DNA from: Adineta vaga
Lineage: Eukaryota > Rotifera
Direction: 5' to 3'
Assembly (NCBI GenBank): GCA_021613535.1
Contig: CP075497.1
Location: forward strand, 1,798,001 to 1,862,000
Length of the DNA: 64,000 nucleotides
This document shows, one piece after another, positions 45,201 to 57,117 of this stretch. Position 1 is the first letter of the stretch; each line of letters begins with the position of its first letter. A program made the translations under genes and the position numbers. The notes below the pieces were generated by a model. That model had not been told where the DNA came from. It was given only the letters and a program-made list of their open reading frames with translations, and made no database searches.

Positions 45201-48200
45201 TCGATTCGACGTTTGAATGATCAAACAAGGAATATCTGCGAGTGTAATTTCACTTATTTTTTCATTCAAATTTTCATTGAGATCAATGATAACAAGTGTT
45301 TCACCATATAATGGAAGAATTTTCGGTGAAAAATCTTGAATTTTTAATGATGTACATAGAGAATCTTGTAAACATTGATTCTCTTGTTTTGTAAAACATT
45401 TTCCTTGACACCAAGAACATGTTGAACGTAATTGACATTGATCACATGAATCATAAAGATCACAACGATATAAATTGACTTTGATAGGATTACCAATTGA
45501 AATATTATTTTCATAAATTGATAAATAAAACAATTGATCGATTGTATTGACAAGATCTTTAGGAAGATTTGATAATTGACAAATATGATTTTCATTAATA
45601 AATCCAGAAATTGTTTCATTCAAACGACAAATTAATTTCGATTGAATTACATTGGAAAATTTCAATGGAATTTCAATAAATTGATTAAATTCAATAAATC
45701 TATTCGACGAATTCAATAGATTAAATGATGAACATTGTTTCGAATTATTTTCATTACAAATCGATGAACAACGATCAGAACACCAATAACAATTGGATTT
45801 CAATTGACATGTTTCACATGAGAAATACGAAGAACAATCATAAAATGTAAAATTCGTTATGGTTGCAATACTTGTATTCGATGGCCATTTTATAACAGAT
45901 AAACGAACTTGAAATTCATCTCCTAAAAAAAATAAACCAATTCATCATTATTTTTAATTAACAAGTGCAATATTTTAGGTATGATAATAAAACTAACAAT
46001 TGTTCCGTGTGATATCAAATGGTACACAGACAATTAATCTTGAGACGAAATTTACATAATATAATTTCATATCAATTGTTATTTATAATGAAAAAAAGTC
46101 AATTTTATATCATCCAATGTTAATCTGTCTGGTAAAAATCAACTTGAATTCATTCTTACCTAATTTTTGATGAAGATTAGTTCGTTCGAAATCATTCAAT
46201 GGCGTAGGACACGATAATCGATTTGAATCTAATTTAATTGCTTGTGTATTGAAGGAAAGAAATCGATTGGAGAAAATACATTGATAGATTTCAGTATGTT
46301 CTAATTGTGGTAATTTTGATAGAGTTAAATTAATCTATTCGATATACAAGAATACGATTATTGAACGATGAAAACAAGAAAAGAACAAATTCGTTAACAA
46401 ACCCATTGATTTTGATCGAGTGAAGCCTTTAATGGTTGAACATTAAGCATTTGTATACATTGATTGGTCTCTTGTTGCCAAGAATTCTTTGGGCAATCAT
46501 TTAATACTGTACATCTATATAAAACGGAAATATATCTTTTTTAGTCTAGACATACATTTTCTTTTCCGTAAATTATTGATCTCTAAAGTACAGATGGTTC
46601 ATTTCTTTCTAGATTATATAAAATACACCGAAGCGGAATTAACCCATTGAACAATTAGTATCGGTACACCCGCTGACACTCAATGTGACAGTTTATTTTT
46701 ATTCATCCTTTCATTGATGAACAATGTCACAATGGGTGTTTGATAAATTGTCATGAACAGCTCGTTTTAATGTTCACAATCTATTCTTACCTTTCACTTG
46801 TTGTACACCATCCACAAAATAGATTCATTGATGAAGATAAACATTCATCACATGATAAACGTGATGAACAATCCGAAGAAAATGATAAACGATAGATCTA
46901 AATAATTAGAAAAAAATCCTTTTTAATTAATTAAACAAATAGTTTTTCAATGCACCTTTGATCCAGATGAGAGAATAAAACTTGCACTACGATTATCAAA
47001 TAACATTTCCGATAGAATTGGTAAATGACTTGGTAATTGATATGAATATATCCAATTAATATTCAATAGAAAATCCAATATTCCCTGAAAACAAAATAGA
47101 TATCATGTCTTTAATCGCGTCATTTGAGCTATTGTTAATATCATTCTGTTCTTCTCTTCATCCATTACTTAAACTAAAACAAAAATGTCCTCCGGCGTTT
47201 TTTCTCTTCATATTCAAACAATACAAATTGTATCGTAGACACCCTTAAGAAGAAATGAGTATGTATATCCATTTGAGCATCTCTTTATTAAAATGGAATG
47301 TGTTTTGATTTGATTGATGAAACACTTACCAATTTAAAAGTACCATTGGTTAATCCTTGTAAAAAAAGAATTGATGAACCGAATGAATACAGCTGTATAC
47401 CGTTCGAATTCTCAAATGAATTCTCATAAAATAATCGACCGATAATTGGATTCATTCCTCCAACAGGATATGGTAACCGATCACTAATTATCCATGGACA
47501 TATATCATCATCTCTCATTCCAATTGACCAACTCTACAAGAAGAAGAAAACAATGAAAAAAATCTTTATTTGAAGTTTTACGTTTACATCATCTTTTCGA
47601 CAAGGTTCATTTGGTTTGATGAAACTTAATCCACGTTGTCCAATTCCTGATGAATAACAATTTTGATAATTATCATGAAAAGCTTTATCAATTTCATTCG
47701 AAATCTTCCATGAACAAAGATTTGTACCGTTAGAACCATCACGTTTATGAAAAAGGCCAATTAAAATCATTTGATCATTCGAATCAAGAATTGTTTGAGC
47801 TGATTTTAGAATCCAATCCGAATTGGAACAAATCAAAGGCATTTCTGAATATGAACGAATGATTGACGTCGATGAATTTCGACAAAAACGGATGATTTTA
47901 GTAATTATGATCGTTTGATCGAGATCATGAGGTTGATTTGTTAGAAAATAGATATAATTCTTTTGATAAAATGAATAAATATATTGAACAATAAATGTCG
48001 TTTGTTGTCGAGGCATAAAACGAAGTGATAAATCATCGCGTGAGATTGTTTCATCATCATTGATTGATAAAATTTTCATAAAATTTGTTAAATTTAACGA
48101 ACGTCCAGAAATATTTGGTATTTGCCATCGATATAAACCTTCATTTGTATAAGTTACACCGAAATAAATGAGATTTTTCTCAGGAATAATTAATCCAATT

Positions 48201-48592
48201 GTACTATTGATTGGATCATTCGCAACAATTGGTAAAGATGAATTGATAATTAAATGAAAATCTTTATCTATTAATTGACATAAACCTTGATGAAATGTTC
48301 CACAAACAAGTAAATGATTTTCATTAATTAAAAATAAAATTTTAAAATGATTCTTTGTTGGTAATTCAAATGAAGTTTGAAGTTTTGTTAAATTTGTTGC
48401 AGATAAACGATGAAGAAGATTTTCTGTTCCAATAAATAACTCATTTCGATTGAAAAGAATCTTTTCAATGGAATGATATAAATCTTTTTCTATTAAATCT
48501 ACTTTGATTCCATTTATAGTTAAAAGAAACGAATTGAATAATAGAATAATCATCCACATTCTAAACGTAAGAAGTTGATTTGAATTGCACAT
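42219..48592 (-). CDS. Divergent plexin (sema, PSI, IPT, TM, plexin cytoplasmic domain)
   Basis: About 12 exons on the minus strand from ATG 48592 to TAA 42219, roughly 1,700 residues. A signal peptide (MIILLFNSFLLTING region) precedes a sema domain (exons 47.3-48.6 kb). PSI modules follow, with Cys spacing such as CDECLSSSMNLFCGWC, CETCQLKSNCYWCSDRC and CDQCQLRSTCSWCQGKC. IPT-like repeats come next (FGGQILQINGNNLLIGNLQE; SGGRLITIRGMYFG), then one transmembrane helix (IYLSIASCLLTVALLTLIIC). The cytoplasmic exon at 42.4-43.5 kb retains the RBD motif PLNVLTCDTIDQLKKKILHY, which corresponds to plexin VKVLDCDTISQAKEKML. The end reads AIECLFKLYQFYELN, as in plexin tails. Plexins are semaphorin receptors with a Ras/Rap GAP. 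Here the tail is shorter and the GAP segments are hard to align, so GAP activity is doubtful. Borders of exons 3-6 are less certain. Confidence 0.85.
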
Positions 48593-49871
48593 ACTTGTCT
48601 ACTTCAACATCGATCTATATGAAGATATTCGACTTGTCAATTTGAACGAAGAGAAAGAGAAATGCTGCCACCGTGGTGGTCGTCGTCATTCTCGTCCGTT
48701 GATTCTCTTTTCTTTCGGTCATCGAAGAACGAAAGAAAGAAAGAAGGAAAGGAAGAAAGATACGATCATACAGAAGGCAATTAATGACAAATAAAATGAA
48801 ATTTTATGACAGACAAAAATGATAGATGAAAACAAATCTCATCACGTTCCAGATGATTTGTCAAGATTTTTCCCATGTGTCCAATCAATACTTTTTTTTC
48901 TTTTGATTTTTCATTGAAATAAACAAAAATCAAATTGATGAGAAGATTTTCAATCTGTCGTATTTCAAATCTATTCATTTCCCTTTCACGTCTAACACAA
49001 TCTCTTCGCAAATTAGCACATTTTGATTAAATGAGATTAACAGCATTTCACATATGAATGAGAATTGAAAGAATGCGATGTAATACCTAAAATAGCCTTA
49101 CGAGATCGATATTTGATCAGGTTAAGTGATTATGATGGATATACTGATTTGTAAGTTATTTAAATGGACAATAGAAGATGAAGTGTCGTCCATTTAAGAA
49201 GTAAACATATGGTTCATAGCACTTCTCAATTTGTTATTCGTCGAAAAATAAGAATAATAAATGAAAGAATTCGTCATTTCAAGTATTGATTTTTATCAAT
49301 TTCTTTCTTCAGACAAACAGAAAACTATAAGGAGGAAGAAATGTCAAAGATAAGTTGATATTTATCTCGATTATTTTCTTGTAGATGAAAGTGATCAACA
49401 TCAAGTAAAGAGTGTCTCTTATGTCAATCCCAATGGATATTAACATGACAGAAGAATCGAAATTACATTCAAACGTTTCTATACTATCCATGAGATTGAT
49501 TCTAACTTTATTTATCTTCTCTCTGTCTCACATCTGTTGATTGACACTCATGTACATGAACAAATGTATATTGTTTTTGTAAACGATATGGATCGCTGTG
49601 AGAGATGAGATACCAGAACAAAAAAAAAAGAAAATGAATAAGAGATTACTCTCGTGTATTTTTAATGATACGAGAAAAAAAGGCAATCTGTGATCTTTAG
49701 GAGAAAAAATGGCGAATATAGAAAATTGTGATCAACAATCATTGTCATTTTGATATTCTCTTAGCGGAAGATTTCTTCATTGGATTATAAAGCAAACAAA
49801 AATGGTTGTTGAAGTAATGTTAATAAGCATCATTGCTGTTTGATCAATTGAAAGTTGTACAAATTTTTTAG
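48593..49871. other. Intergenic; probable unresolved first exon of troponin I copy 1
   Basis: 1.28 kb. 48593-48780 is the plexin 5' flank. The first coding exon of troponin I copy 1 should lie here (copy 2 has a 4-codon exon MADE), but no ATG followed by a phase-0 GT donor is convincing; ATGGCG at 49709 lacks a suitable donor. Confidence 0.4.
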
Positions 49872-50655
49872 GGACGTCCATTAACAGAAGAAGAGAAGAA
49901 AGCTCACAAGAAAGCTGATCGTGAACGTAAACGTCAAGAAGCTCGTGATGCGGCGGAAAAAAAGAAACGTTTTGCATTAACACCTGAAAAAAAACGTAAA
50001 TTACGGGTTCGTTTTGTTGTTTTCACAAAAGAATGAATCAATGGAAAGTTTTCTTTAGCTTTTGATTATGAAAATGGCAACAGAAAATATCAAAGATGCT
50101 GCAGATAAACGTTCAGCTGCTCGTCAAAATTACATCGATGAACGTGTTAAACCAGCTCCGAATGATTACAATAGTCTCAATGAAGCAAATCTTGTTTCAT
50201 TAGTTAAAGAACTTTATAAAAAATTAGCAGATGCTGAAGAACAAAAATATGATATGGAAATGAAAATTCGTAAACAAGATTATGATGTAAAAGAGATTTG
50301 AAAGTGTTAAAAGAGTGAAATTTTATCTTTGAATTTTAGATTAATGAATTAACGATCAAAGTAAATGATGCAAAAGGAAAATTTATTAAACCAACATTGA
50401 AAAAAGTATCGAAAACAACACAAAAGTAAGAAGAAGAGATATGTCTCTTTTTTTGTTTTGGAAAGAAAAATTTTTCAATTTAGAATTCAAAAATTACAAA
50501 AACCCAAAGAAGAAGAAATTGATTTTCGTGCTCATCTTAAACAATCAACGAATAAATTCGCATTGAAAGATGAACATAAAGATGAAGATAAAGTCAATTT
50601 TCGCGAACAAGTTCAATTAAAATCATCCAAAGAACATCATCATGAAGATGAATAA
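49872..50655 (+). CDS. Troponin I, copy 1 (5' exon unresolved)
   Basis: Exon 2 begins after TTTTTTAG at 49872 and reads GRPLTEEEKKAHKKADRERK. The following exons give LLIMKMATENIKDAADKRSA, LVKELYKKLADAEEQKYDME, INELTIKVNDAKGKFIKPTL and an acidic/basic tail to TAA 50653. The segment EEQKYDMEMKIRKQDYDINE-then-NDAKGKF.KPTLKKV corresponds to the troponin I T-binding helix and inhibitory/actin-binding region of invertebrate troponin I. It is a thin-filament protein that blocks actomyosin interaction until calcium binds troponin C. Exon junctions match copy 2 (51277-52378), except that copy 2 has one additional intron. The start codon could not be placed, so the N-terminal few residues are missing from this entry. 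Confidence 0.8.
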
Positions 50656-51276
50656 AACAAAAAAAAACCTTCGTTTCTATTTTGTTTCAAGACTTCCTCC
50701 ATTTTTCATTCTTTTAGTTTATACCATCGTAGAACAAATAAACAATCAAAATCTTTCCTTTTATGAAGATTTTCGATGAGCATATTGTGAAAAGCTTGAA
50801 TATATGAAACGAAAAAAAGGATCAGATTGCTTGAGTCTTAAGAGGAATTTCTTATTGTAATTTATTATCTTGGAAGAATAAGAAACGATAGAAGAACGAG
50901 ATATTTCTTTCTCGTCTCATCGGGCTGTTCTATATCTATCTGTACTGATTTACGCATAAGTATACGACAGAAAAGAACAATAACGAGTTTTTCTTTTATG
51001 TCGTCGAGTAGATAGATAGATAGAGAGAGAGATTTCCTTTTTTCTTCTCCTACCATTAATTCTTCGTATATCTTCTCCGTGCAGATATTTTGGGAATACA
51101 ACCACATCAACGGCTTATTTCCTCCCACTGTTGGTCTATTTTTTTCCTTTTCTGGCCTATACGTGGGTTAATATTCCGAAGAGGAAGTGTTTGTTTCTAA
51201 CATCGTCAACTATCCAATATAGATCTCATTTCTTTCTCGTTTATTACGTTACAAAATCAAGAAAACAAACTGAAAC
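50656..51276. other. Spacer between troponin I copies
   Basis: 620 bp including a GATA/GAGA repeat at about 51008-51032. Nothing coding is recognised; it probably holds the promoter of copy 2. Confidence 0.45.
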
Positions 51277-52378
51277 ATGGCTGACGAGGTATACACAAAG
51301 AATTTCTCAAGAAAATTATCCGAAATACAATATCGTGCATGATTGATTTGAAACGATATTTAATTCATGAAATTTTCAAGTTGCATGTAATAGATTCTTT
51401 TGCACGATTATATAATCAAGAAAGAGGAAAAAATATGCCTGAAATGAATTATTATCTATAGCATGGCATGTTTTAACTAAACAAAATAAGGTCATTTGAA
51501 AATGTCGATTTGTAAAATCAACTTGTAAAATGATATCTTCATAGGATCGATCATTGACTGAAAATGAAAAGAAAGCTCGCAAGAAAGCTGATCGTGAACG
51601 TAAACGTCAAGAAGCTCGTGATGCGGCAGAAAAAAAGAAACGTTTTGGTTTAACACCAGAAAAAAAACGTAAATTACGGGTGCGTTTTGTTGTTTTCACA
51701 AAAGAATGAATCAATGGAAAGTTTTCTTTAGCTTTTGATTATGAAAATGGCAACAGATAATCTTAAAGGTGAACAACAACGTCGTTTGGAAGTACGAAAG
51801 AATTATATTGAACAACGTTTAAAACCTCTTGATGATGTTCATTCAATGAGTGATGGTAAATAAAGGAAATTTAGCGAAAATTTTCGATGAAAATTCTTCT
51901 GTCTTTTTTTTTAGCTCAACTCAAAACACTTTGTCAAGAACTTCATAATCAATTGAAAGCAACGGAAGAAAGTCGTTATGATTTAGAATTTCGAGTTCGA
52001 AAACAAGATTATGATGTAAGAATAGAATTGAATTTTTAACTTCGAATGTTTCTATCTGAATTCTAGATCAATGAATTAACGATCAAAGTTAATGATGCGA
52101 AAGGAAAATTTGTCAAACCATCATTGAAAAAAGTCTCGAAAACTGAACAAAAGTAAGTTATTGTTTCTTGACAAAAAAATGAGTCTATTGGTTTTTGAAT
52201 TAGATTGAATAAAATAAAAAAACCAAAAGAAGATGAACCAAATTTTATTAATATGGCTAATTTAAAACAATCAACCAATAAATTTGCTTTGAAAGAAGAA
52301 CAAAAAGAAGACGAAAAAGTCAAGTTTCGTGATCAAGTTCAATTAAAATCTGCTAAAGAACATAAAGATGAAGAATAA
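51277..52378 (+). CDS. Troponin I, copy 2
   Basis: Exon 1 is 51277-51288 (MADE), followed after a 256-nt intron by exon 2 from 51545 (DRSLTENEKKARKKADRERK). Later exons give LLIMKMATDNLKGEQQRRLE, an extra intron after DDVHSMSD, AQLKTLCQELHNQLKATEES, INELTIKVNDAKGKFVKPSL and a tail ending EHKDEE at TAA 52376. It has the same troponin I signatures as copy 1. The basic N-terminal exon is nearly identical between the copies, as is the intron after KKRKLR (the two introns share almost all bases). The central helix has diverged. That patchwork suggests recent exchange over the first part or stronger constraint on it. Both genes look functional and may serve different muscles. Confidence 0.87.
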
Positions 52379-52515
52379 ATTCTTCCTTATCATATTCATT
52401 TTTAACAAATCTACTAAACTTTTGTTTTTAATTTTCTTTTCTCAACCCTTTTTGTCTTCTCTATTCTTCATCTATTATTATTCACTATGATTATATGTAG
52501 AAAAAAAAGAAAACT

Positions 52516-54118
52516 TTAACTTTTGATTTCAATTGGAATATAATCGTTATTATGTTTGCTTCTCTTCTTCGTGTCTTTTACTATGCTTTGTCGATATTGT
52601 GAATCTCGATTTTTTAAATTTCGACGATATTTCAATGGAACAGAGAATAACCAGATGAAAAGTATGATATGAATAACAAGATAAATTCCAACAGCAATAA
52701 AAAGAACACATTGATCCAATTGAAAAAACCAAGAATTTGAAGCAGCACGAAAATCAGGTGTATTTCGAAAGATCATAGCACCAATAACAGCATGCCAAAT
52801 TGAAAGAATAACAAGGATAAATAAACACATGATGGCATATTTATCCATTGTTGTTAAATAAGATATCGTAGGCTATGAAAAGAAAATTATATCTCAAGGA
52901 TAAAGATAATAAAACTATCTAAACTTACAAGAGATCTATTTACTGTCCAACGAAATGTAATAGATGTTAATAAAAGTGTACAACTTATTTGAATACGATT
53001 TGCACTGAGACTAAAAGTGAAGAGAGGAAAAAAAAGTAAACATTTTCTTTTTTTGTATGAAGAAAAATTAAACTTACTGTGGTGGAATAGCGAAAATACA
53101 AAAAGAAACAATGGTAATTAACATAATAAGACAATAACCATTCCAATAAAAATAATTCGAACATCGAGCTAAAATATTTCAAAAAACAATTTCTCTTTTT
53201 CCTTTTTTCGTTTTATTTGAGTAGTCTACTCAATTAACACGCACCTGCATGACAAGTCACCGTGACAATCGATCGATTTCGTTCCTTATTCGTTAAGGTA
53301 CCCGCATCTTCCTGTTTTCCTTCTCCTTCTCCTCCTTCTTCTTCTTCTTCTTCATCATCATCATTTCCACCTCGAAATAAAAATTCTTTAATATATCTCT
53401 GTTGTGTATCGACATGTTCATATAATGACCATTCTTGTTGATCAACAAATGCTTCTCGATTGACTCCACTTGAAAGATGTGGATCAGCTATTAATAGAAC
53501 TTTATCATCATAAAGCATTGATGCAATTGATATTGATAGATCTTGAACATCGGATGGAAAATGATGTAATTCAAGTTTTTCCCAAAATAATCCTTTGATA
53601 TCACGATGTTCACAGATATAAATTTGTGAATCAACTTTTGATTTTTTTGCACTATATCGAATTTGTTCTTTGAGATCGCCTAACGCATTTTCAATATACA
53701 ATTGTGGATGCCAATTGTTTTCAGCATATTTTATTAATGAAACAGATTTGCCTTGAGTTAAACGTTGTTGTTCTTCGGGAGAAAGATTTGGAAGAAGTTT
53801 CTGTAAATCTACTGACCAACGTGATTCAATTGCAGCTTGTGCTTGATATTTTTCATTTAATGTATCAATTTCTCCAATTCGAAGAAACATTAAACGAACA
53901 TAAACTTTCATTGCTCGATTTGAGTTCATTGCTGATGAATCGAACGTTTCTTCGGTTGTTTTTTGAAAAACTATTGATGAATAATTCGTATTATATTTTT
54001 CTTTTCGCTTTTTATACTAATATTGTGTCTTACCTGCAAGTGCACTACTCATTAATGACATTCTTCGTGTTTGTGAAAGGCCGTTTAAATATTCTTTGCT
54101 TTCTTTCGTTAACGCCAT
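52516..54118 (-). CDS. Cys-loop-less pentameric ligand-gated ion channel homologue
   Basis: Minus-strand gene from ATG 54118 (exon MALTKESKEYLNGLSQTRRM) to TAA 52516, five or six exons. The extracellular-type domain reads KVYVRLMFLRIGEIDTLNEK, then LFWEKLELHHFPSDVQDLSI, where the usual FPFD.Q.C of Cys-loop receptors lacks the Cys. After CHAARCSNYFYWNG come TM1 (IMLITIVSFCIFAIPP), TM2 (NRIQISCTLLLTSITFRWTV), the NRSLPTISYLTTMDKY turn into TM3, and a final TM4 (CVLFIAVGIYLVIHIILFIW). The TM2-TM3 text is typical of pentameric channels. No signal peptide is predicted. An acidic run of D/E and G (GNDDDEEEEEEGGEGEG) sits just before the strand leading into TM1, coded by a TTC/TCC/ATC triplet repeat at about 53325-53365. 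Ligand and ion selectivity are unknown. The gene could be of the type shared by bacteria, protists and some invertebrates. Confidence 0.8.
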
Positions 54119-55740
54119 ATATCTAAGTGTCTTTAATTACATGCTCTCTCTCTCTCTCTCTCTCTCTCTCATGTTACTATGTTTTGTTTACTTACCTGAA
54201 TTTTATTCGGCAATTGAAACTACCGTCTACAAGTTACAATTTGCGCATATTATTCTTTCCAATCGATGACATTTAATAACAATATCGAAAATGAAAGCGT
54301 TATACGAAAAATAACTGAATGATTTATGATACAACCAAATGATTTACCTCGTCTGAAGAAAAATAAAAGGCGATATTATTTCGTCTTTGATTGGAGGTTA
54401 ATTATTGATCGAAGAAATAATATGTTCTTTCTTTTTTAAAATGTTTTCATCGTTAATTTCCTCTTATTTGTTGGTACATATATATATATATTTTTGATTA
54501 CAAAAAATCTTTTTTTCATTCATCTGATGCAAACGTTTCATAATCTGAAAAAAGAAAACAAAGATATTTCAATATTTGTCAATCATGTGCATGTCATGTA
54601 GGTGAAGAATACACTTATTGTCAATAGGGAAAAGTATGATTGTTTAATAAATATTGATTATACATAGTTTCCGATGTCCAATGACAATTAAAACACAAAT
54701 TATATTCACGATTAGAAGAGACATAGAAATACTTAGATGATACGATAATTATTGAGAAAGAATAAATAACCGCTGTTGCAAAATGCCAAATTCGCAGCTT
54801 ATTTTCGATGATTCACGAAAAGTTATGTTACGCCTTTGTTTTTTATTTGAATATGTCACAATGACAAAGAAATGAATAAAAATAAAATCTTATCAAATGT
54901 AGAAGAATATTAATGACGATAAATATTTAAATTAATCGATTAGAAAATGTCTAAAACAACGTATGGAACTGATCTTCTTTACTTTTCATTCTATAAATAC
55001 TATTCTGAAGTCTATTCACGAAAGAAAAATGCTCAATTTCTTCTTTTATCTATAATGAAGTCTTAATAATAGTATTATTAACTTATTCAAAACATTGGAG
55101 ATCTTAGAAATGTCAATAGGGATCGTTAACTACATGTAAACTTAAGAGCATTGAAGTGTTTGCTCGAGATCAAATACATAAGATTAAAAATGAATTATTT
55201 TCAACAATCATCTTGACAAAAATCTGTATTAAAGAGAAAAAGATGCGACATCTTGTCATCCTCAAATAATAACATAGAAACCGATCCTTTTTCTTCCCTC
55301 TCGTATAATTATCTGGAAAAAAAAGTAAAAAATCTTTCCTTCTATTTCATTTTAATCAAAATATCGATGAGAATTTACAATACCTGACTAAACAATCTAT
55401 AATATTTTTTCTCTTCATCTTCACAAACGTAAATTGTGACAAAATCTGAAGAAAAAAATCACGTTATTTCCTTGATATAATGTTTAAAAACTGAATGCAT
55501 TTACTCTCATTTCACATAGAGAAGGTATTCAATATGTAGAATAGTGTTACTAAGAAAGAAAAGTAAAATAAATATGCACTTTAAATAATGAAATCAACAA
55601 AGACGGGAAAATTCTATATAAAAACATGTTGTGTTTTTTTTCATTGAATTTTGAAGAAAATATATTGAAGAAAAGAAAAGAAATGAAAATCATAACGAAA
55701 GTTTGTGAATATTTATAAAATATATATGAAGAAATATTCG
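54119..55740. repeat. Intergenic with (CT)n microsatellite
   Basis: 1.6 kb. A CT dinucleotide run occupies about 54143-54171, probably in the channel gene's 5' flank. A short TA run lies near 54478. The rest is AT-rich; no gene recognised. Confidence 0.5.
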
Positions 55741-57022
55741 TCAACGAAAAAATCGCCAATCAAATGGTTCAACAGCTGCATGTTTTATTGGAGATATCGG
55801 AGGTTTAGTTGGTCGCCATGATCCATCAATTTGTTTGGAAATACAATGCATAGATAGAAAAGGAACACGTAAAACAAGAAATTTTAAATCATTAACTCGT
55901 GGTTGACCACCAGTCAATTGTCGTGTACAAACTTCTATTGATGGTGCCTGGAATGAAAACAAAGAATATTAATATGAAAATCAATCGTTTTCTCTTACAT
56001 GTCCAACAATAAGTAAATTTCCTGCATCCATTTCATGATTTTTTAGAATTGATGTCATAATAAAATGACTTCTTGTGTAATACATTAATTCATCTTCATC
56101 TTTTCTTAAACTTTCCATTGGATAAAATGCTTTATAGGATTTGTCAACATTGAATCCATTTCTTGTTAATTCATCAAAATCAAGAAATGGCCATTTCACC
56201 GGTACAACAGGATACCATTTAAGAAATTCGAAAAGACATGGTTCAATACGAATTGGTATATCGTCACGCATTCGAAGACCTTCAAGAATTTTATCAGCTG
56301 TTTGAACACAACGTAAGGCAGGTGAAGCATAAACATGATGAATTTCGATACCTTGTGCCGCCAATTCTTCGCCTACCATTTTACATTCATGTAAACCTAG
56401 TTCTGTTAATGGAGGATCAAATAGAAAATCTTTTAAATCTCTTCTTGTAACCATTTTTTTCGGTAAATTTAAATTTATTCGTCGATATGCACCTGTTGCT
56501 TTATCAAATACTTGATCAAGCCAACCAGCACCAAATGTCGAATCAACACGTTCAGCATGACGAACGACTAAGATTTTTTGTGATTCACGTTGAATCGGTT
56601 GAGATGTTGATGATTGTTGATGAATTGTTTGAAGAATAAATGGTGGTTTGATAAAACGTAAGGATCGTCGACGTGTTAATGATAAATTATTTGAATCATT
56701 TGAAAGTGTTGGATTGATTGGAACAAGTTGTTGTTGTTGTTGTAAAAGTGAATGAGAATTTCCTTGTTGTGTATTGATTAGTAGGGGTGGAAGAGTTTGA
56801 GGTGGACTCATGAAAACAGGATCAGAAAGACGTTTACGATTTTTACGTTGATCATATAATTGATTTGGATTTTTTTCACGTAAAACAACGGTATTATAAA
56901 GATTTTCAAGAAGAATTTGTTGAACTTGTGGATGTTTTAATGAGGAATAAGTAAATGTACTTGGTTGAGATGTTGTATGTTGTTGTTGTTGCTGCTGTTG
57001 CTGTTGTTGTTGCTGCTGCTGT

Positions 57023-57066
<44 letters not shown>

Positions 57067-57117
57067 TTGTTGCTGCTGAGATGATTGTAAAGGGTCATTT
57101 GTTTGACACCTCTTCAA
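55741..57117 (-). CDS. UBASH3/STS-type histidine phosphatase with polyglutamine N-terminus
   Basis: Two exons joined at GH|APSIEVC; TGA at 55741. The phosphatase domain shows ILVVRHAERVDSTFGAGWLD (phosphohistidine RHG-like motif), PPLTELGLHECKMVGEELAA, HHVYASPALRCVQTADKILE, RIEPCLFEFLKWYP, LLIVGHAPSIEVC (second catalytic His) and ends PFDWRFF. These match the C-terminal domain of UBASH3A/B (STS-1/2) and insect ecdysteroid-phosphate phosphatase. Upstream there is no UBA or SH3 domain. Instead there is a Gln run of more than 30 residues mixed from CAG and CAA (about 56972-57080), further short Q tracts and basic Ser-rich text. The true start is uncertain: the frame opens at 57117 without an ATG, so an upstream exon or an internal Met is needed. 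The likely reaction is dephosphorylation of phosphotyrosine or a small phosphate ester. Confidence 0.82.
56972..57080 (-). repeat. CAG/CAA triplet repeat encoding polyglutamine
   Basis: Continuous CTG/TTG triplets on the plus strand (CAG/CAA on the minus), interrupted only by synonymous CAA codons. It lies in the N-terminal region of the UBASH3-type gene. Length variation between alleles is expected. Confidence 0.85.

Noticed and set aside
46660-46760. Imperfect inverted repeat in a plexin intron (ACACCC...GGGTGT)
   Set aside because: Arms match only partly and no second copy was noticed; too weak to call an element.
48585-48794. Lys/Arg-rich open frame over the plexin start
   Set aside because: Antisense to the plexin start and 5' flank; repeat-driven composition.
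55981-57117. Translation start at 57117
   Set aside because: The codon there is TTG; no in-frame ATG precedes it before a stop, so a hidden 5' exon or an internal Met is needed.
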